Source of the DNA: Arthrobacter sunyaminii
GTDB lineage: Bacteria; Actinomycetota; Actinomycetes; Actinomycetales; Micrococcaceae
NCBI RefSeq assembly: GCF_018866305.1
Contig: NZ_CP076456.1
Coordinates: forward strand, 682,001 to 746,000
DNA: 64,000 bases
Direction: 5' to 3'
Shown here: piece after piece, positions 45,314-52,934 of the stretch
Numbering within the stretch: position 1 is the first letter of the stretch
Layout: every line of letters begins with the position of its first letter
Translations under genes and position numbers: made by a program
Notes under the pieces: model-generated
Databases searched by the model: none
The model's input: only the letters and a program-made list of their open reading frames with translations
Told to the model about the DNA's origin: nothing

Positions 45314-46968
45314 CGGGTTCCTGGCTCGCGCAGCGCCTTGCGGCGAATCTTGCCGGTCTGCGTCTTGGGCAGATCCTCGATGAGGTGGACGATTCGGGGG
45401 TACTTGTAGGCGGCGAGGCGCTGCTTGGTGAACTCGATGACTTCCTCCTCGGTAAGAGTATGTCCGGCCTTCACCGAGACGTACGCGACCACTGTTTCTC
45501 CGCGGTACGGGTCGGGCTGGCCGACAACGGCGGCTTCAAAGACCGCGGGATGTTCGTAGAGCACGTCCTCAACCTCGCGGGGCCAGACCTTGAAGCCGGA
45601 CACATTGATCTGGTCTTTGAGCCGGTCCACGATGTATACCCAGCCGTTCTCATCAACGATGGCTACGTCCCCCGTGCGAAGCCGGCCGCCTGGCATGGTC
45701 CGCTCGGTCGCTTCGGCATTGTTCCAATAGCCGGGAACAATCTGCGGTCCCGCCAGCTCCAGTTCTCCCTGTTCGCCCACGGGCAGCGGATTACCGTCGG
45801 CGTCGATGATCCGCACGGTGACGTTGGGCAGCGGGAGGCCGATGGACAGGCTTCCGCTCAGCGGGTCGACGGGAGCCTTGACGCCCGGCGGCACGGCTAT
45901 GACGCCCGACGTCGTTTCCGTCATGCCGTAAATGTTGTGGATGTATTTCCCGAACCGCTTCTGGAAACCCTCCACCGTGGCTGGCGGAATGGGTGCGCCG
46001 CCGGAATACAGGGTGCGGATTGAGGTGAAATGCTCCGGGGTTGCACCGGGGTCCTGGTAAATGGCGTTGAAGACGGTAATTGATCCCGTGGTGCAGGTGA
46101 TGTGGTGTTCGGCTACGGCGTCCACGACGACGGCGGGTTGGGTGCGGTTGATGAAGACCAGCGTGGTGTCGTGGAGGAGGGGTGCCATGGCGCCGAGCAC
46201 GGCGCCGGTGATGTGGAACAGCGGAGCGACGGCCAGTACGCTGTCGCCGGATTGCAGTCCCATCCACGCAGCCGAAGTCATGGCAACGTTGAGGACGTTG
46301 CGGTGCGTGTTCATCGCGCCTTTGGGCGGACCCGTGGTCCCCGAGGTATAGGTCAGCAGCGCCACATCGTCGGACATGAGGGCAGCGTCGCCGGGGGAGC
46401 GCCCGGCAAACTCGGAGATCAGGTCCGCCATGTCCCCGTCGGGAGAGGCTTCGACCGGCGTGGTGTTCGAAAAGACCCGGGGATCATTGCGGTTCTGGTA
46501 TTCAAGCCCCGACGTCGTCACGATCCATTCCACTGAACTGCCGGCAACGGTGTCGGCAGTTGCGGCGTACAGGGTGTCTTCGGCAATGATTCCCCGGACC
46601 CGGGAATCATCAACGAGATGACGCAGTTCCCTGCCCCTGTACATGGGGTTAAGAAGCACTGCTGTTGCGCCCAGCTTCCACAGGGCAAGGAAGGAAATGG
46701 CATATTGCGGGATATTCTGCAGCTGGATGCCAATCCGGTCGCCGGGCCCCACGCCGCGGCTTTCCAGAGCTGCGGCGAACGCGTCGGACACTTCGTCCAG
46801 CTGGGCAGCGGACAGGGCGCCGTCAAAATAAGCGATTGCGGTTCCCTGGGGATTCGCCTGAACCCGGAGCCGCCAGGCCTCCACCAATGACGTGGTCTGA
46901 ATGTTAAAGGGGGAGGGCAAGCCGGAAGGGTAAAAGCTGGTCGATGGAGGAGTCACACTGGCATCCAC
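45310..46968 (-). CDS. Acyl-CoA ligase (AMP-dependent synthetase)
   Basis: 552 residues with all ANL motifs: 'LLTYTSGTTGPPKGAMNTH' (P-loop), 'YGMTETTSG', 'RTGDVAIVDENGWVYIVDRL', hinge 'KDQINVSGFKVWP' and the catalytic lysine in 'PKTQTGKIRRKAL'. It adenylates a carboxylic acid and forms the CoA thioester, as the entry step of a catabolic route with the kinase and the MHS importer. GTG 46968 is the start. The 130-base gap to the divergent TetR gene holds a 26-base palindrome. Confidence 0.9.
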   Translation of the reverse strand: MDASVTPPSTSFYPSGLPSPFNIQTTSLVEAWRLRVQANPQGTAIAYFDGALSAAQLDEVSDAFAAALESRGVGPGDRIGIQLQNIPQYAISFLALWKLGATAVLLNPMYRGRELRHLVDDSRVRGIIAEDTLYAATADTVAGSSVEWIVTTSGLEYQNRNDPRVFSNTTPVEASPDGDMADLISEFAGRSPGDAALMSDDVALLTYTSGTTGPPKGAMNTHRNVLNVAMTSAAWMGLQSGDSVLAVAPLFHITGAVLGAMAPLLHDTTLVFINRTQPAVVVDAVAEHHITCTTGSITVFNAIYQDPGATPEHFTSIRTLYSGGAPIPPATVEGFQKRFGKYIHNIYGMTETTSGVIAVPPGVKAPVDPLSGSLSIGLPLPNVTVRIIDADGNPLPVGEQGELELAGPQIVPGYWNNAEATERTMPGGRLRTGDVAIVDENGWVYIVDRLKDQINVSGFKVWPREVEDVLYEHPAVFEAAVVGQPDPYRGETVVAYVSVKAGHTLTEEEVIEFTKQRLAAYKYPRIVHLIEDLPKTQTGKIRRKALREPGTR

Positions 46969-47011
46969 TGGGTGCTCACTTCCTTGTCGAGCTTGGGGCT
47001 CTGGGACGGGT

Positions 47012-47037
47012 GGCTACCGAGCGATCGCTCGGTAGCC
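47012..47037. promoter_or_regulatory. 26-base perfect palindrome, TetR operator
   Basis: The sequence centred on GAGCGATCGCTC is perfectly symmetric over 26 bases (47012-47037), with outer arms GGCTACC/GGTAGCC. It lies between the ligase operon and the divergent tetR gene; FadR/TetR operators of this TACCGA...TCGGTA form are common in actinobacteria. Confidence 0.85.
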
Positions 47038-47098
47038 TTAGTGTGAAGTGGGACTCACGGGGTGTCAAGACTCAATGCGGGTAGTTCGGGAGGACAAA

Positions 47099-47740
47099 AT
47101 GTCATACACAGTGCGAAGCGGAGATCCGGCTTTGTCCATTTCCGGGAGTGGGACCGGGTGGCGGACCTACGCGCAGAATGATCTGTCCCCGATACTTACC
47201 TGTGCCCTGCAGTGCTTTATGGAACACGGTTATCACGGCACGACTATTCGACGGGTCGCGGCCCGCTGCGGGTTGTCCGTTCCCGGTCTTTATCACCACT
47301 ATCCGTCCAAACATTCGCTTCTGGTGGCAATCACTTCGCACGCAATGGCGGATCTCTGGACCCGCAGCGAGCAGGCGCTGACTGAAGCCGGGCCGTCCCT
47401 CTCGGATCAGTTTGATTTCCTGGTGGAATGTGTGGTGCTCTTCCACTCCCGGCGGACGGGACTGGCGTTTATCGCGTTCAGCGAGATTCGGAGTCTCGAC
47501 ACCTCAGCCCGGGCACAGCACATTGCTGCCCGCGATCGCCAGCAGGCTCTCATGTACGCCGTGGTTGAACAGGGCGCGAAGTCCGGGGTCTTCGCCACTC
47601 CTTTTCCGCGCGAGGCCAGCTTGGCGGTCATCACGATGTGCACCGGAGTTGCTCAATGGTTCCGGCCCGACGGGGCACTGACGCCGGAGCAGCTGGTGGA
47701 GCGAATCCGTGAAATCACCAGGATGGCTGTCGGCAAGTGA
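47099..47740 (+). CDS. TetR family transcriptional regulator
   Basis: 213 residues from ATG 47099 with GGAGG six bases upstream. The HTH is 'DLSPILTCALQCFMEHGYHG', 'TTIRRVAARCGLSVPGLYHHYPSKHSLL'; the C-terminal domain is the TetR_C-type found with fatty or hydroxy acid catabolism genes ('LVECVVLFHSRRTGLAFIAFSEIRSL'). It is divergent from the ligase-kinase-MHS group, and the palindrome in between suggests it represses both sides, with an acyl-CoA as likely inducer. Confidence 0.9.
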   Translation: MSYTVRSGDPALSISGSGTGWRTYAQNDLSPILTCALQCFMEHGYHGTTIRRVAARCGLSVPGLYHHYPSKHSLLVAITSHAMADLWTRSEQALTEAGPSLSDQFDFLVECVVLFHSRRTGLAFIAFSEIRSLDTSARAQHIAARDRQQALMYAVVEQGAKSGVFATPFPREASLAVITMCTGVAQWFRPDGALTPEQLVERIREITRMAVGK

Positions 47741-47762
47741 GGCGGCAGACCTCCGTTCGGAG

Positions 47763-48108
47763 CTACTTCTTTTCCAGCTCCTGGTCCTTGAGCAGCACCT
47801 CTGCTGGGATGTGGGGGCCGTTCAGTGCACGCTTTTCCGAGTTTTTGCCGGCTTTGAGTCCGTAAATATCCCAGCTGGTTCAGGCACTGGTAGCTCTCGC
47901 CGGTCATGTGGACCCTCTGGGGATCGAATCCTGCGGCAATGGCATCGATGCCGAGGATGCCCGCGAACAGGTCTTTTGCTGACTGGCTGGCGGACTGCCC
48001 CGACGAGGGGTTTACCTCGAGGCGTTCAAACAGGGCGGCTGCGGCCGCCTCCGAACCGGCCACCAAGGCGCTATCGCCGGAAAGAACAATTTCAATTTCG
48101 CTTTGCAC
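47763..48108 (-). pseudogene. Small gene of unknown function with a +1 frameshift
   Basis: The frame from GTG 48108 gives 'IEIVLSGDSALVAGSEAAAA', 'LFERLEVNPSSGQSASQSAK', 'DLFAGILGIDAIAAGFDPQR', 'VHMTGESYQCLNQL'. At the CCC run 47870-47872 one extra base breaks it; removing it continues 'DIYGLKAGKNSEKRALNG', 'PHIPAEVLLKDQELEKK' and stops at 47763-47765. The restored product is about 114 residues. It may be a recent pseudogene or a sequencing error. Family not recognised. Confidence 0.6.
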
Positions 48109-48143
48109 TTCGTCAGTGGGTTAATTCACACGTTCATTGTGGC

Positions 48144-48172
48144 ATATTGGCGGCTCGTCATCCGCCCAATAT
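48144..48172. promoter_or_regulatory. Imperfect palindrome between divergent genes
   Basis: ATATTGGCGG (48144-48153) pairs with CCGCCCAATAT (48162-48172) with a one-base bulge. It lies between the divergent frameshifted gene and the lipoprotein gene, in an AT-richer stretch. Possible operator. Confidence 0.4.
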
Positions 48173-48219
48173 TTAGTACCGAAAAGGACTGCACGTAATT
48201 CCTGTGTAAGAGTGGCTCT

Positions 48220-48663
48220 ATGAAGAAAATTATTGCACCAGTTGTTCTTGCCGCGGCTCTAGCTCTGACGGGGTGTGGAGGCGAAGAGGCACCCGCCGCC
48301 GGCGGTGTCGAAAATAAGGTTGCAGAAACTCCGCAGATCCCAGACCTTGACGGCGATTGGAAGCAGAGTAACGCCACCAATAAGGAGTCCTATCAGCAAG
48401 CAACTATTGCCGGGGACACCATCACAATCGAATGGGTCAGCGACGGGGGAGATACAACCTCCATCTATTGGGTTGGCTCGTACGAAGCCCCAACGGACGG
48501 GAATGAACCGCACACATGGGCGTCCCAGCGGGATACCGAGGCGACAGACTTTGCCCTCTTGGCGTCCAGTGACGAAACTAAAGAGTTCACATACGAAGAA
48601 AAGACCATCAGTTACAAGGTCAGTTTGATGGGGACCACTACAACTGTAGAGCTGGAAAAATAA
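48220..48663 (+). CDS. Small lipoprotein of unknown function
   Basis: 147 residues. A basic N-terminus, hydrophobic 'IAPVVLAAALALTGC' and lipobox LTGC show a diacylglyceryl lipoprotein. The mature part is beta-rich ('DLDGDWKQSN', 'ATIAGDTITIEWVSDGGDTT', 'SIYWVGSYEAP') and resembles a lipocalin-like or DUF-type beta domain that I cannot name. No clear partner gene. Confidence 0.7.
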   Translation: MKKIIAPVVLAAALALTGCGGEEAPAAGGVENKVAETPQIPDLDGDWKQSNATNKESYQQATIAGDTITIEWVSDGGDTTSIYWVGSYEAPTDGNEPHTWASQRDTEATDFALLASSDETKEFTYEEKTISYKVSLMGTTTTVELEK

Positions 48664-48777
48664 GACAAAACCAGATTCGCTACGATCGGCCGAGTCGGCT
48701 TTTCCAGGGATGAAGCTGGTCGTAGGTCTCAGGCACCGGCATCCAGCCGCTAACATCCTGCAACCCCGGGGGCAGGG

Positions 48778-50334
48778 TCAGTTTTCGGCACCCAGTTCGC
48801 CGAGCATTTCCTGCAGGCGCCTGCCGCCGCTGCTTTCTTTCTCCTCGTCCGTAAATTGATCGCTCAGGTCCTGCAGTCTTTTGCGCAACAACCGTTCTGC
48901 GTCAGTCAGAGCCTGTTCGTACCCGTCGGCCAGAAGGTAGGAATGGCTGTCGGTGGCCATTGCCACCAAATAATCCAGGAAGATTTCGAGAGCGCGAGCG
49001 GTTCGTCCATTCGTGTCTGGGCCCATTGACACGAGACTCAATTGGTTGGACCACATGCGCTCACCCAACGGATCTTTGGACAGCATCAGTGCTGTCGCGA
49101 TCCCGTTCTTTTCATGCATTGCCTCGGGCAAGGCCCGGCGCACGTCATGGAGGATTTCGTGGAAATGGTCGTCCTCCAGCCCAAATCCCACGAACAACAG
49201 ATGCTGCGTCATGAGTGTGGCTTTGACGAGCGCAGAAAGCGCGTTGCGCGAGACATTGAAACCTAGGTAATCGTCGCGGGTCAGGACAATGCTCTCCGGA
49301 TCCGTCACGGAACCGTGAAGTTTCAGCAGCCAGGCGTTCTTTTCCTGGACTCCACCGGGGATTACGGTGCGGGGGAATCCGGCGTCGGCGGAGGCCGCCT
49401 CAAACAGCGTGTCGTAGTTCAAAGTAATAGCTTCACGCGAACCCAGGCTCGCCAGGAGCGCCGGCGCCAATCCGTAGCGTTTCAGGTCCACATGACTTGC
49501 TATGGCTTGGTTGAAGGACGTTTCGCCCCGGTTCACACGCTCGTTGAAGATGGACCGCAGGATGCCGGCCTGATCCAGGTTGCTGCGGTTCTTGAGGGAC
49601 TCCTTCTCTCGATCGGAAAGGTGCGCATCCGAAGCCAGTCCGTCCAATAACTGTCCCCAACTGGGCGCCCCCGCGCTCATACTGACTCCGGCGCCCATAA
49701 ACGGAACAAGCTTGCCGCTGCGGGCATGGGCGGCCAACGGTTCAGCTTGGTTTCGCAGGTCTTGATTCAGAGCTGGCCACCAGTCCGTGCCCTCGCGCTT
49801 CCGTAGCTCTTGTGCGAAGGCAAAGTCTTTCTCATCCCTAAGCACCAGGGCAACATCAACCTGCGCTTCGGCCGCAGCTCTCCGCGCCTCTCCGAGAAGG
49901 CGCTTGATAACGTCCCCGACGACAAACCCCGCTCCGCCTCCGCCTGTTCCAAACAGCGGGATCCCGAGCAGTGGAACCGGCCGGGCCGTATCTGCTCGGC
50001 TCGGCGCCCACCGTGCTCTGGCCCTCTCGGCCGCCACACGAACAAACTCGCGCACCGGCGGGAGGAGATCCTCCACTGAGGAAATCCCCTCATAGGGCAC
50101 CGCCGTGAGGACCGGCAGCGGTTTCCCGGCGGACCAGGAATCCAGGGGCTGGGTCAGCTTGGATCCGCTCGCGAAGTCTTCGTCCAGGTTTTCCTTCACC
50201 GCAGCTTCAAGTCCGCACACCGCATCAAGCCAATGCTTCTTGATGCTGTACGCCCGGTCGGTGGGCAGCAGCCATGCATCACATGCGAAGTTGGTCAGAC
50301 TGCCTTTGGTCACGAAAACGTGCGATTCTCCCAT
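48778..50334 (-). CDS. Macro-like/SIR2 fusion protein, predicted NAD-consuming enzyme
   Basis: 518 residues. Residues 5-180 resemble a macro domain ('VTKGSLTNFACDAWLLPTD', then 'GIPLFGTGGGGAGFVVGDVI' and 'DVALVLRDEKDFAFAQELR'). Residues 205-400 are a SIR2 domain of the defence-type class: GAGVS at 214-218, 'TLNYD' with N306, 'KLHG' with H340 and 'VGFGLEDDH' at 382-390, so the NAD-cleaving residues are present. The C-terminus is helical and charged. It follows the ADP-ribosylglycohydrolase gene by 74 bases in the same direction. Relatives in Thoeris and other systems destroy NAD on infection; a defence role here is inference. Confidence 0.8.
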   Translation of the reverse strand: MGESHVFVTKGSLTNFACDAWLLPTDRAYSIKKHWLDAVCGLEAAVKENLDEDFASGSKLTQPLDSWSAGKPLPVLTAVPYEGISSVEDLLPPVREFVRVAAERARARWAPSRADTARPVPLLGIPLFGTGGGGAGFVVGDVIKRLLGEARRAAAEAQVDVALVLRDEKDFAFAQELRKREGTDWWPALNQDLRNQAEPLAAHARSGKLVPFMGAGVSMSAGAPSWGQLLDGLASDAHLSDREKESLKNRSNLDQAGILRSIFNERVNRGETSFNQAIASHVDLKRYGLAPALLASLGSREAITLNYDTLFEAASADAGFPRTVIPGGVQEKNAWLLKLHGSVTDPESIVLTRDDYLGFNVSRNALSALVKATLMTQHLLFVGFGLEDDHFHEILHDVRRALPEAMHEKNGIATALMLSKDPLGERMWSNQLSLVSMGPDTNGRTARALEIFLDYLVAMATDSHSYLLADGYEQALTDAERLLRKRLQDLSDQFTDEEKESSGGRRLQEMLGELGAEN

Positions 50335-50408
50335 GGGCGATTTCTACCACGAGCTACGGCCTGCGCTGGGACCTGCCCGGTTTGCGGGGGAGTCGCCGCG
50401 GTTCCCTT

Positions 50409-51902
50409 TCAGTTGCCGGGTTCTGTTGCCTGAGCAACGGCCACGGCCAGGACCTCTCGGAAGGCGGGGTTCGGATGAGCGTTGGGCAGGACCCGGCGCA
50501 CATGCTCCAGAGATTCCAACGGAGTCACTCCGGCGGCACGCGCACCGTAGAGTGCTGCAACGGTCGGGGTTCGGGATTCGGCCCGGACACAGTGCAGCAA
50601 CACGGTTTTGCCTTCAGTTCGGAAGCGTTCGACGGCGGCGGCAGCCTCCTGCAGGACATAGCCGGCGTAGGCGTTGGAGTCCGGGGAGGCGGAATCCACC
50701 AGCCAGAACGTCGACTGGTTCTCCGGCGCGATGCCGGTAACGTCATCCGTTCCCAACCGGCACAGACTGACCACTGCATCAATACCCATCTCCGCCGTCC
50801 TGCCGAGCGCACCTACCCCGCCAAGCCAGACGCCGTCGTCGTCGGGATGCTGAACCAGGACGTCGGTTCTGGACCACGAGCTGTAATCAAAATGCGGGGT
50901 ACGAGGCCACGTGTCCGCCCGGTGCCCGTTGCCGGCGGCGAGTTCGACGCCGAGGGTCATCAGGTCACGCGTCCGCAGGCCCGGCCAGCCGTGCAGGTTC
51001 CGGCGCCATTCGAAGGGCACGGCGGAGAAACCATAGGCGGCTCCCACCAGTGACCCGGCGATGGCGGCCACCGTATCGGTGTCGTTGCCGCCGCGGACGG
51101 CTTCTTCCAGTGCGGCCCGCAGATGGGCGGGACCGTTGCATCCGGCGCGCGTGCTGGTGATGGCGCTCCACGCACCCTGCAGCGCTTGCACCACCCAGCC
51201 GTTCTGAGTGAAGTCCCGCGGACGGGATGATTCGGCCGTCTCGATCCGCTCCAGCCACAGGCCTGCGCGGTCCTCCGCCAGCAGGGGCAGCCCCGCGCGG
51301 ATATTCAATCGCCCGGTGAGAACAGCCTCTCGGATGGCGACGCACCACAGCCCGCAGGCTTCCTGTGCGTCGGCTTCCACATGGGTAAGCGCGCTGAGCA
51401 CCCCGGCCTGTGCCATGAGTTCCGCCGGTTCCCGGTCCAGGTAGGCCAGGGCCAGAGGAGCGGTGCGCATCAGCGATCCGTTGCCGCCGCTGCGGCCGGT
51501 GCGTTCGTGGAAGGCTTCTGCGGTGCGGGCAAAGTCGTCAGCGGTGACCTCGGACCGGTGGTCCGCTGCCGCGGTCCGGCGGGCGGCGTCGATGACGTTC
51601 CGGGTCTGCGAGCCTACGTCCTTGGCTTCGGCGGCCCACGCGCTCCAGGCCCGGGCGACGGCGTCCAGCGCGGCGGGGGCGGGGCCGGCGTCGAGGAGTG
51701 CTTCCGCGATGGGGATGGCCATGGAGGTGTCATCGGTCCATTCGGCCGGCTCGAACCCGAACGGTCCGCCGCCTTTCATGGTGACCTCGGCGCCGTCGGG
51801 CAGGGGAGCGTCGAATTCGTAGCCGGCGCCGAGTGCGTCTCCGGCGGCGAAGGCCACGAGGACGCCGGCGGCGCGGTCATTCTGTAGGGAGTTCAGGTTC
51901 AT
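50409..51902 (-). CDS. ADP-ribosylglycohydrolase fused to a Cys-phosphatase-like domain
   Basis: 497 residues. Residues 1-320 are an ARH/DraG-type ADP-ribosylglycohydrolase: 'GDALGAGYEF', metal motif 'WTDDTSM' (56-59), 'GGNGSLMRTAPLAL' and 'GGNDTDTVAAIAGSLVGAAYG', so the dinuclear Mg site looks complete. Residues 345-497 carry a dual-specificity-phosphatase-type P-loop 'HCVRAESRTP' (C438, R444). The enzyme should remove ADP-ribose; the second domain may act on phosphate of ADP-ribose or a phosphoprotein. The ATG overlaps the ARPP-1 stop (ATGA), so the two are coupled. Confidence 0.88.
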   Translation of the reverse strand: MNLNSLQNDRAAGVLVAFAAGDALGAGYEFDAPLPDGAEVTMKGGGPFGFEPAEWTDDTSMAIPIAEALLDAGPAPAALDAVARAWSAWAAEAKDVGSQTRNVIDAARRTAAADHRSEVTADDFARTAEAFHERTGRSGGNGSLMRTAPLALAYLDREPAELMAQAGVLSALTHVEADAQEACGLWCVAIREAVLTGRLNIRAGLPLLAEDRAGLWLERIETAESSRPRDFTQNGWVVQALQGAWSAITSTRAGCNGPAHLRAALEEAVRGGNDTDTVAAIAGSLVGAAYGFSAVPFEWRRNLHGWPGLRTRDLMTLGVELAAGNGHRADTWPRTPHFDYSSWSRTDVLVQHPDDDGVWLGGVGALGRTAEMGIDAVVSLCRLGTDDVTGIAPENQSTFWLVDSASPDSNAYAGYVLQEAAAAVERFRTEGKTVLLHCVRAESRTPTVAALYGARAAGVTPLESLEHVRRVLPNAHPNPAFREVLAVAVAQATEPGN

Positions 51903-52843
51903 GAGGTCTCCATCAGGAAGTGGTTGGTGTTCCAGTAGCTCACATGGACAATCTCGGGAGCCCGGTCGGGGAGCACGACGGCGATGCCCGAGGCGCGCAC
52001 GGGGCCGCGGGTTCCGTTGATGTGCCGGCTGCGCATGGTGTCGTGGCGTCGGACATCGCCGCTGCCGTAGAACTCGCCGAAGTCCATGGGGCCGGCGATA
52101 GCAGCCAGGTCCCGGGCTGCCTGCCCCGGCATCGGTGCGGCGTTCCGCGCAGAAGCGGGCAGCAGCTCGGCGTCCAGGAGTACGGCTTCGATCAGCTGGC
52201 GATAGTGCCGGCGGAACAGGGTGGCGGTGCCGAAGACTTCCAGCAACAGCGGCTGCCCGGCAACTCCGATCATCACACCGCGCTGACCCTCGAGGGGTTT
52301 CGGAATAGGCGGAACGGACTGAGGCCGGGTGTCCCCGCCGAAGCGGTCCAGATGCTCCGGGAGGGAGGTGGTGGCAGAGGGTCCGCGGGCGGCATCAAAG
52401 CGCCGGACCCGTTCCCAAATCTGTGCCTGGCTGTCGCGTCCCGGTGCTGCGCCGGCATAAGCCAGCTCGGCGCGGACAGCCACGGGTGCCCGCCGTGCCA
52501 GGCGGCGGTGGATGCTCTGGCCCGCCTCCCAGCGTCCGGCCTCAACGCAAAAGGTCTCAATGTCCATGGACTCACCGGGGCCGACGAGCACGTCGCGGGC
52601 ACAGGTGCGGTGCTGCTGGCCACCCTCCAGCAGCTCGCCTTCGAGCAGCAGGGCATTGGTCTTTCCTTTATTCAGGATGGTCAGATTGCCCACCCTGGCG
52701 CCGGACGTCAGTTCTGAAACTGCGATGTCGGCGTTTAGGCCAGTGCTGATGCCTAGCCGTCCGGCACCGGCCGTCCAGACGGGAAAGGTGGTGAGTGGGC
52801 CGGCGGCGGTGCCGGCACCTACGTGGAGCTGTGGAATCTTCAT
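51899..52843 (-). CDS. ARPP-1 domain protein
   Basis: 314 residues that match the ARPP-1 domain (ARG- and rhodanese/phosphatase-associated): 'NKGKTNALLLEGELLEGGQQ', 'HRTCARDVLVGPGESMDIE', 'TFCVEAGRWEAG' and the C-terminal 'GVAGQPLLLEVFGTATLFRR'. The domain is known from operons with ADP-ribosylglycohydrolases and is predicted to work in NAD/ADP-ribose metabolism, but its chemistry is unproven. It is the first gene of a three-gene operon, 15 bases downstream of a palindrome. Confidence 0.85.
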   Translation of the reverse strand: MKIPQLHVGAGTAAGPLTTFPVWTAGAGRLGISTGLNADIAVSELTSGARVGNLTILNKGKTNALLLEGELLEGGQQHRTCARDVLVGPGESMDIETFCVEAGRWEAGQSIHRRLARRAPVAVRAELAYAGAAPGRDSQAQIWERVRRFDAARGPSATTSLPEHLDRFGGDTRPQSVPPIPKPLEGQRGVMIGVAGQPLLLEVFGTATLFRRHYRQLIEAVLLDAELLPASARNAAPMPGQAARDLAAIAGPMDFGEFYGSGDVRRHDTMRSRHINGTRGPVRASGIAVVLPDRAPEIVHVSYWNTNHFLMETS

Positions 52844-52858
52844 GGTGAACCCCTTCCT

Positions 52859-52878
52859 TTAGCGCATATCTGCGCTAA
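52859..52878. promoter_or_regulatory. Palindromic operator upstream of the ARPP-1 operon
   Basis: TTAGCGCA (52859-52866) and TGCGCTAA (52871-52878) are perfect arms around TATC. The site covers the start of the ARPP-1 transcript predicted from the promoter and lies next to the nrtR gene. It is probably the NrtR operator. Confidence 0.75.
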
Positions 52879-52886
52879 GTGATTCC

Positions 52887-52915
52887 AGTATGCACCGGTT
52901 GCATCTTTTGCGCAA
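52887..52915 (-). promoter_or_regulatory. Predicted promoter of the ARPP-1 operon
   Basis: On the minus strand TTGCGC (52915-52910) and CATACT (52892-52887) are 17 bases apart, a good sigma-70-type fit. Transcription would begin near 52880, at the edge of the palindrome. Confidence 0.55.
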
Positions 52916-52928
52916 GATTGAGATAAAT
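52899..52928 (+). promoter_or_regulatory. Predicted promoter of nrtR, overlapping the divergent one
   Basis: TTGCAT (52899-52904) and GATAAA (52922-52927), 17 bases apart. The start point would be next to ATG 52935, so the transcript may be leaderless. The inverted repeat ATCTT-N6-AAGAT (52903-52918) lies in the spacer. Confidence 0.5.
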
Positions 52929-52934
52929 AGGGGT

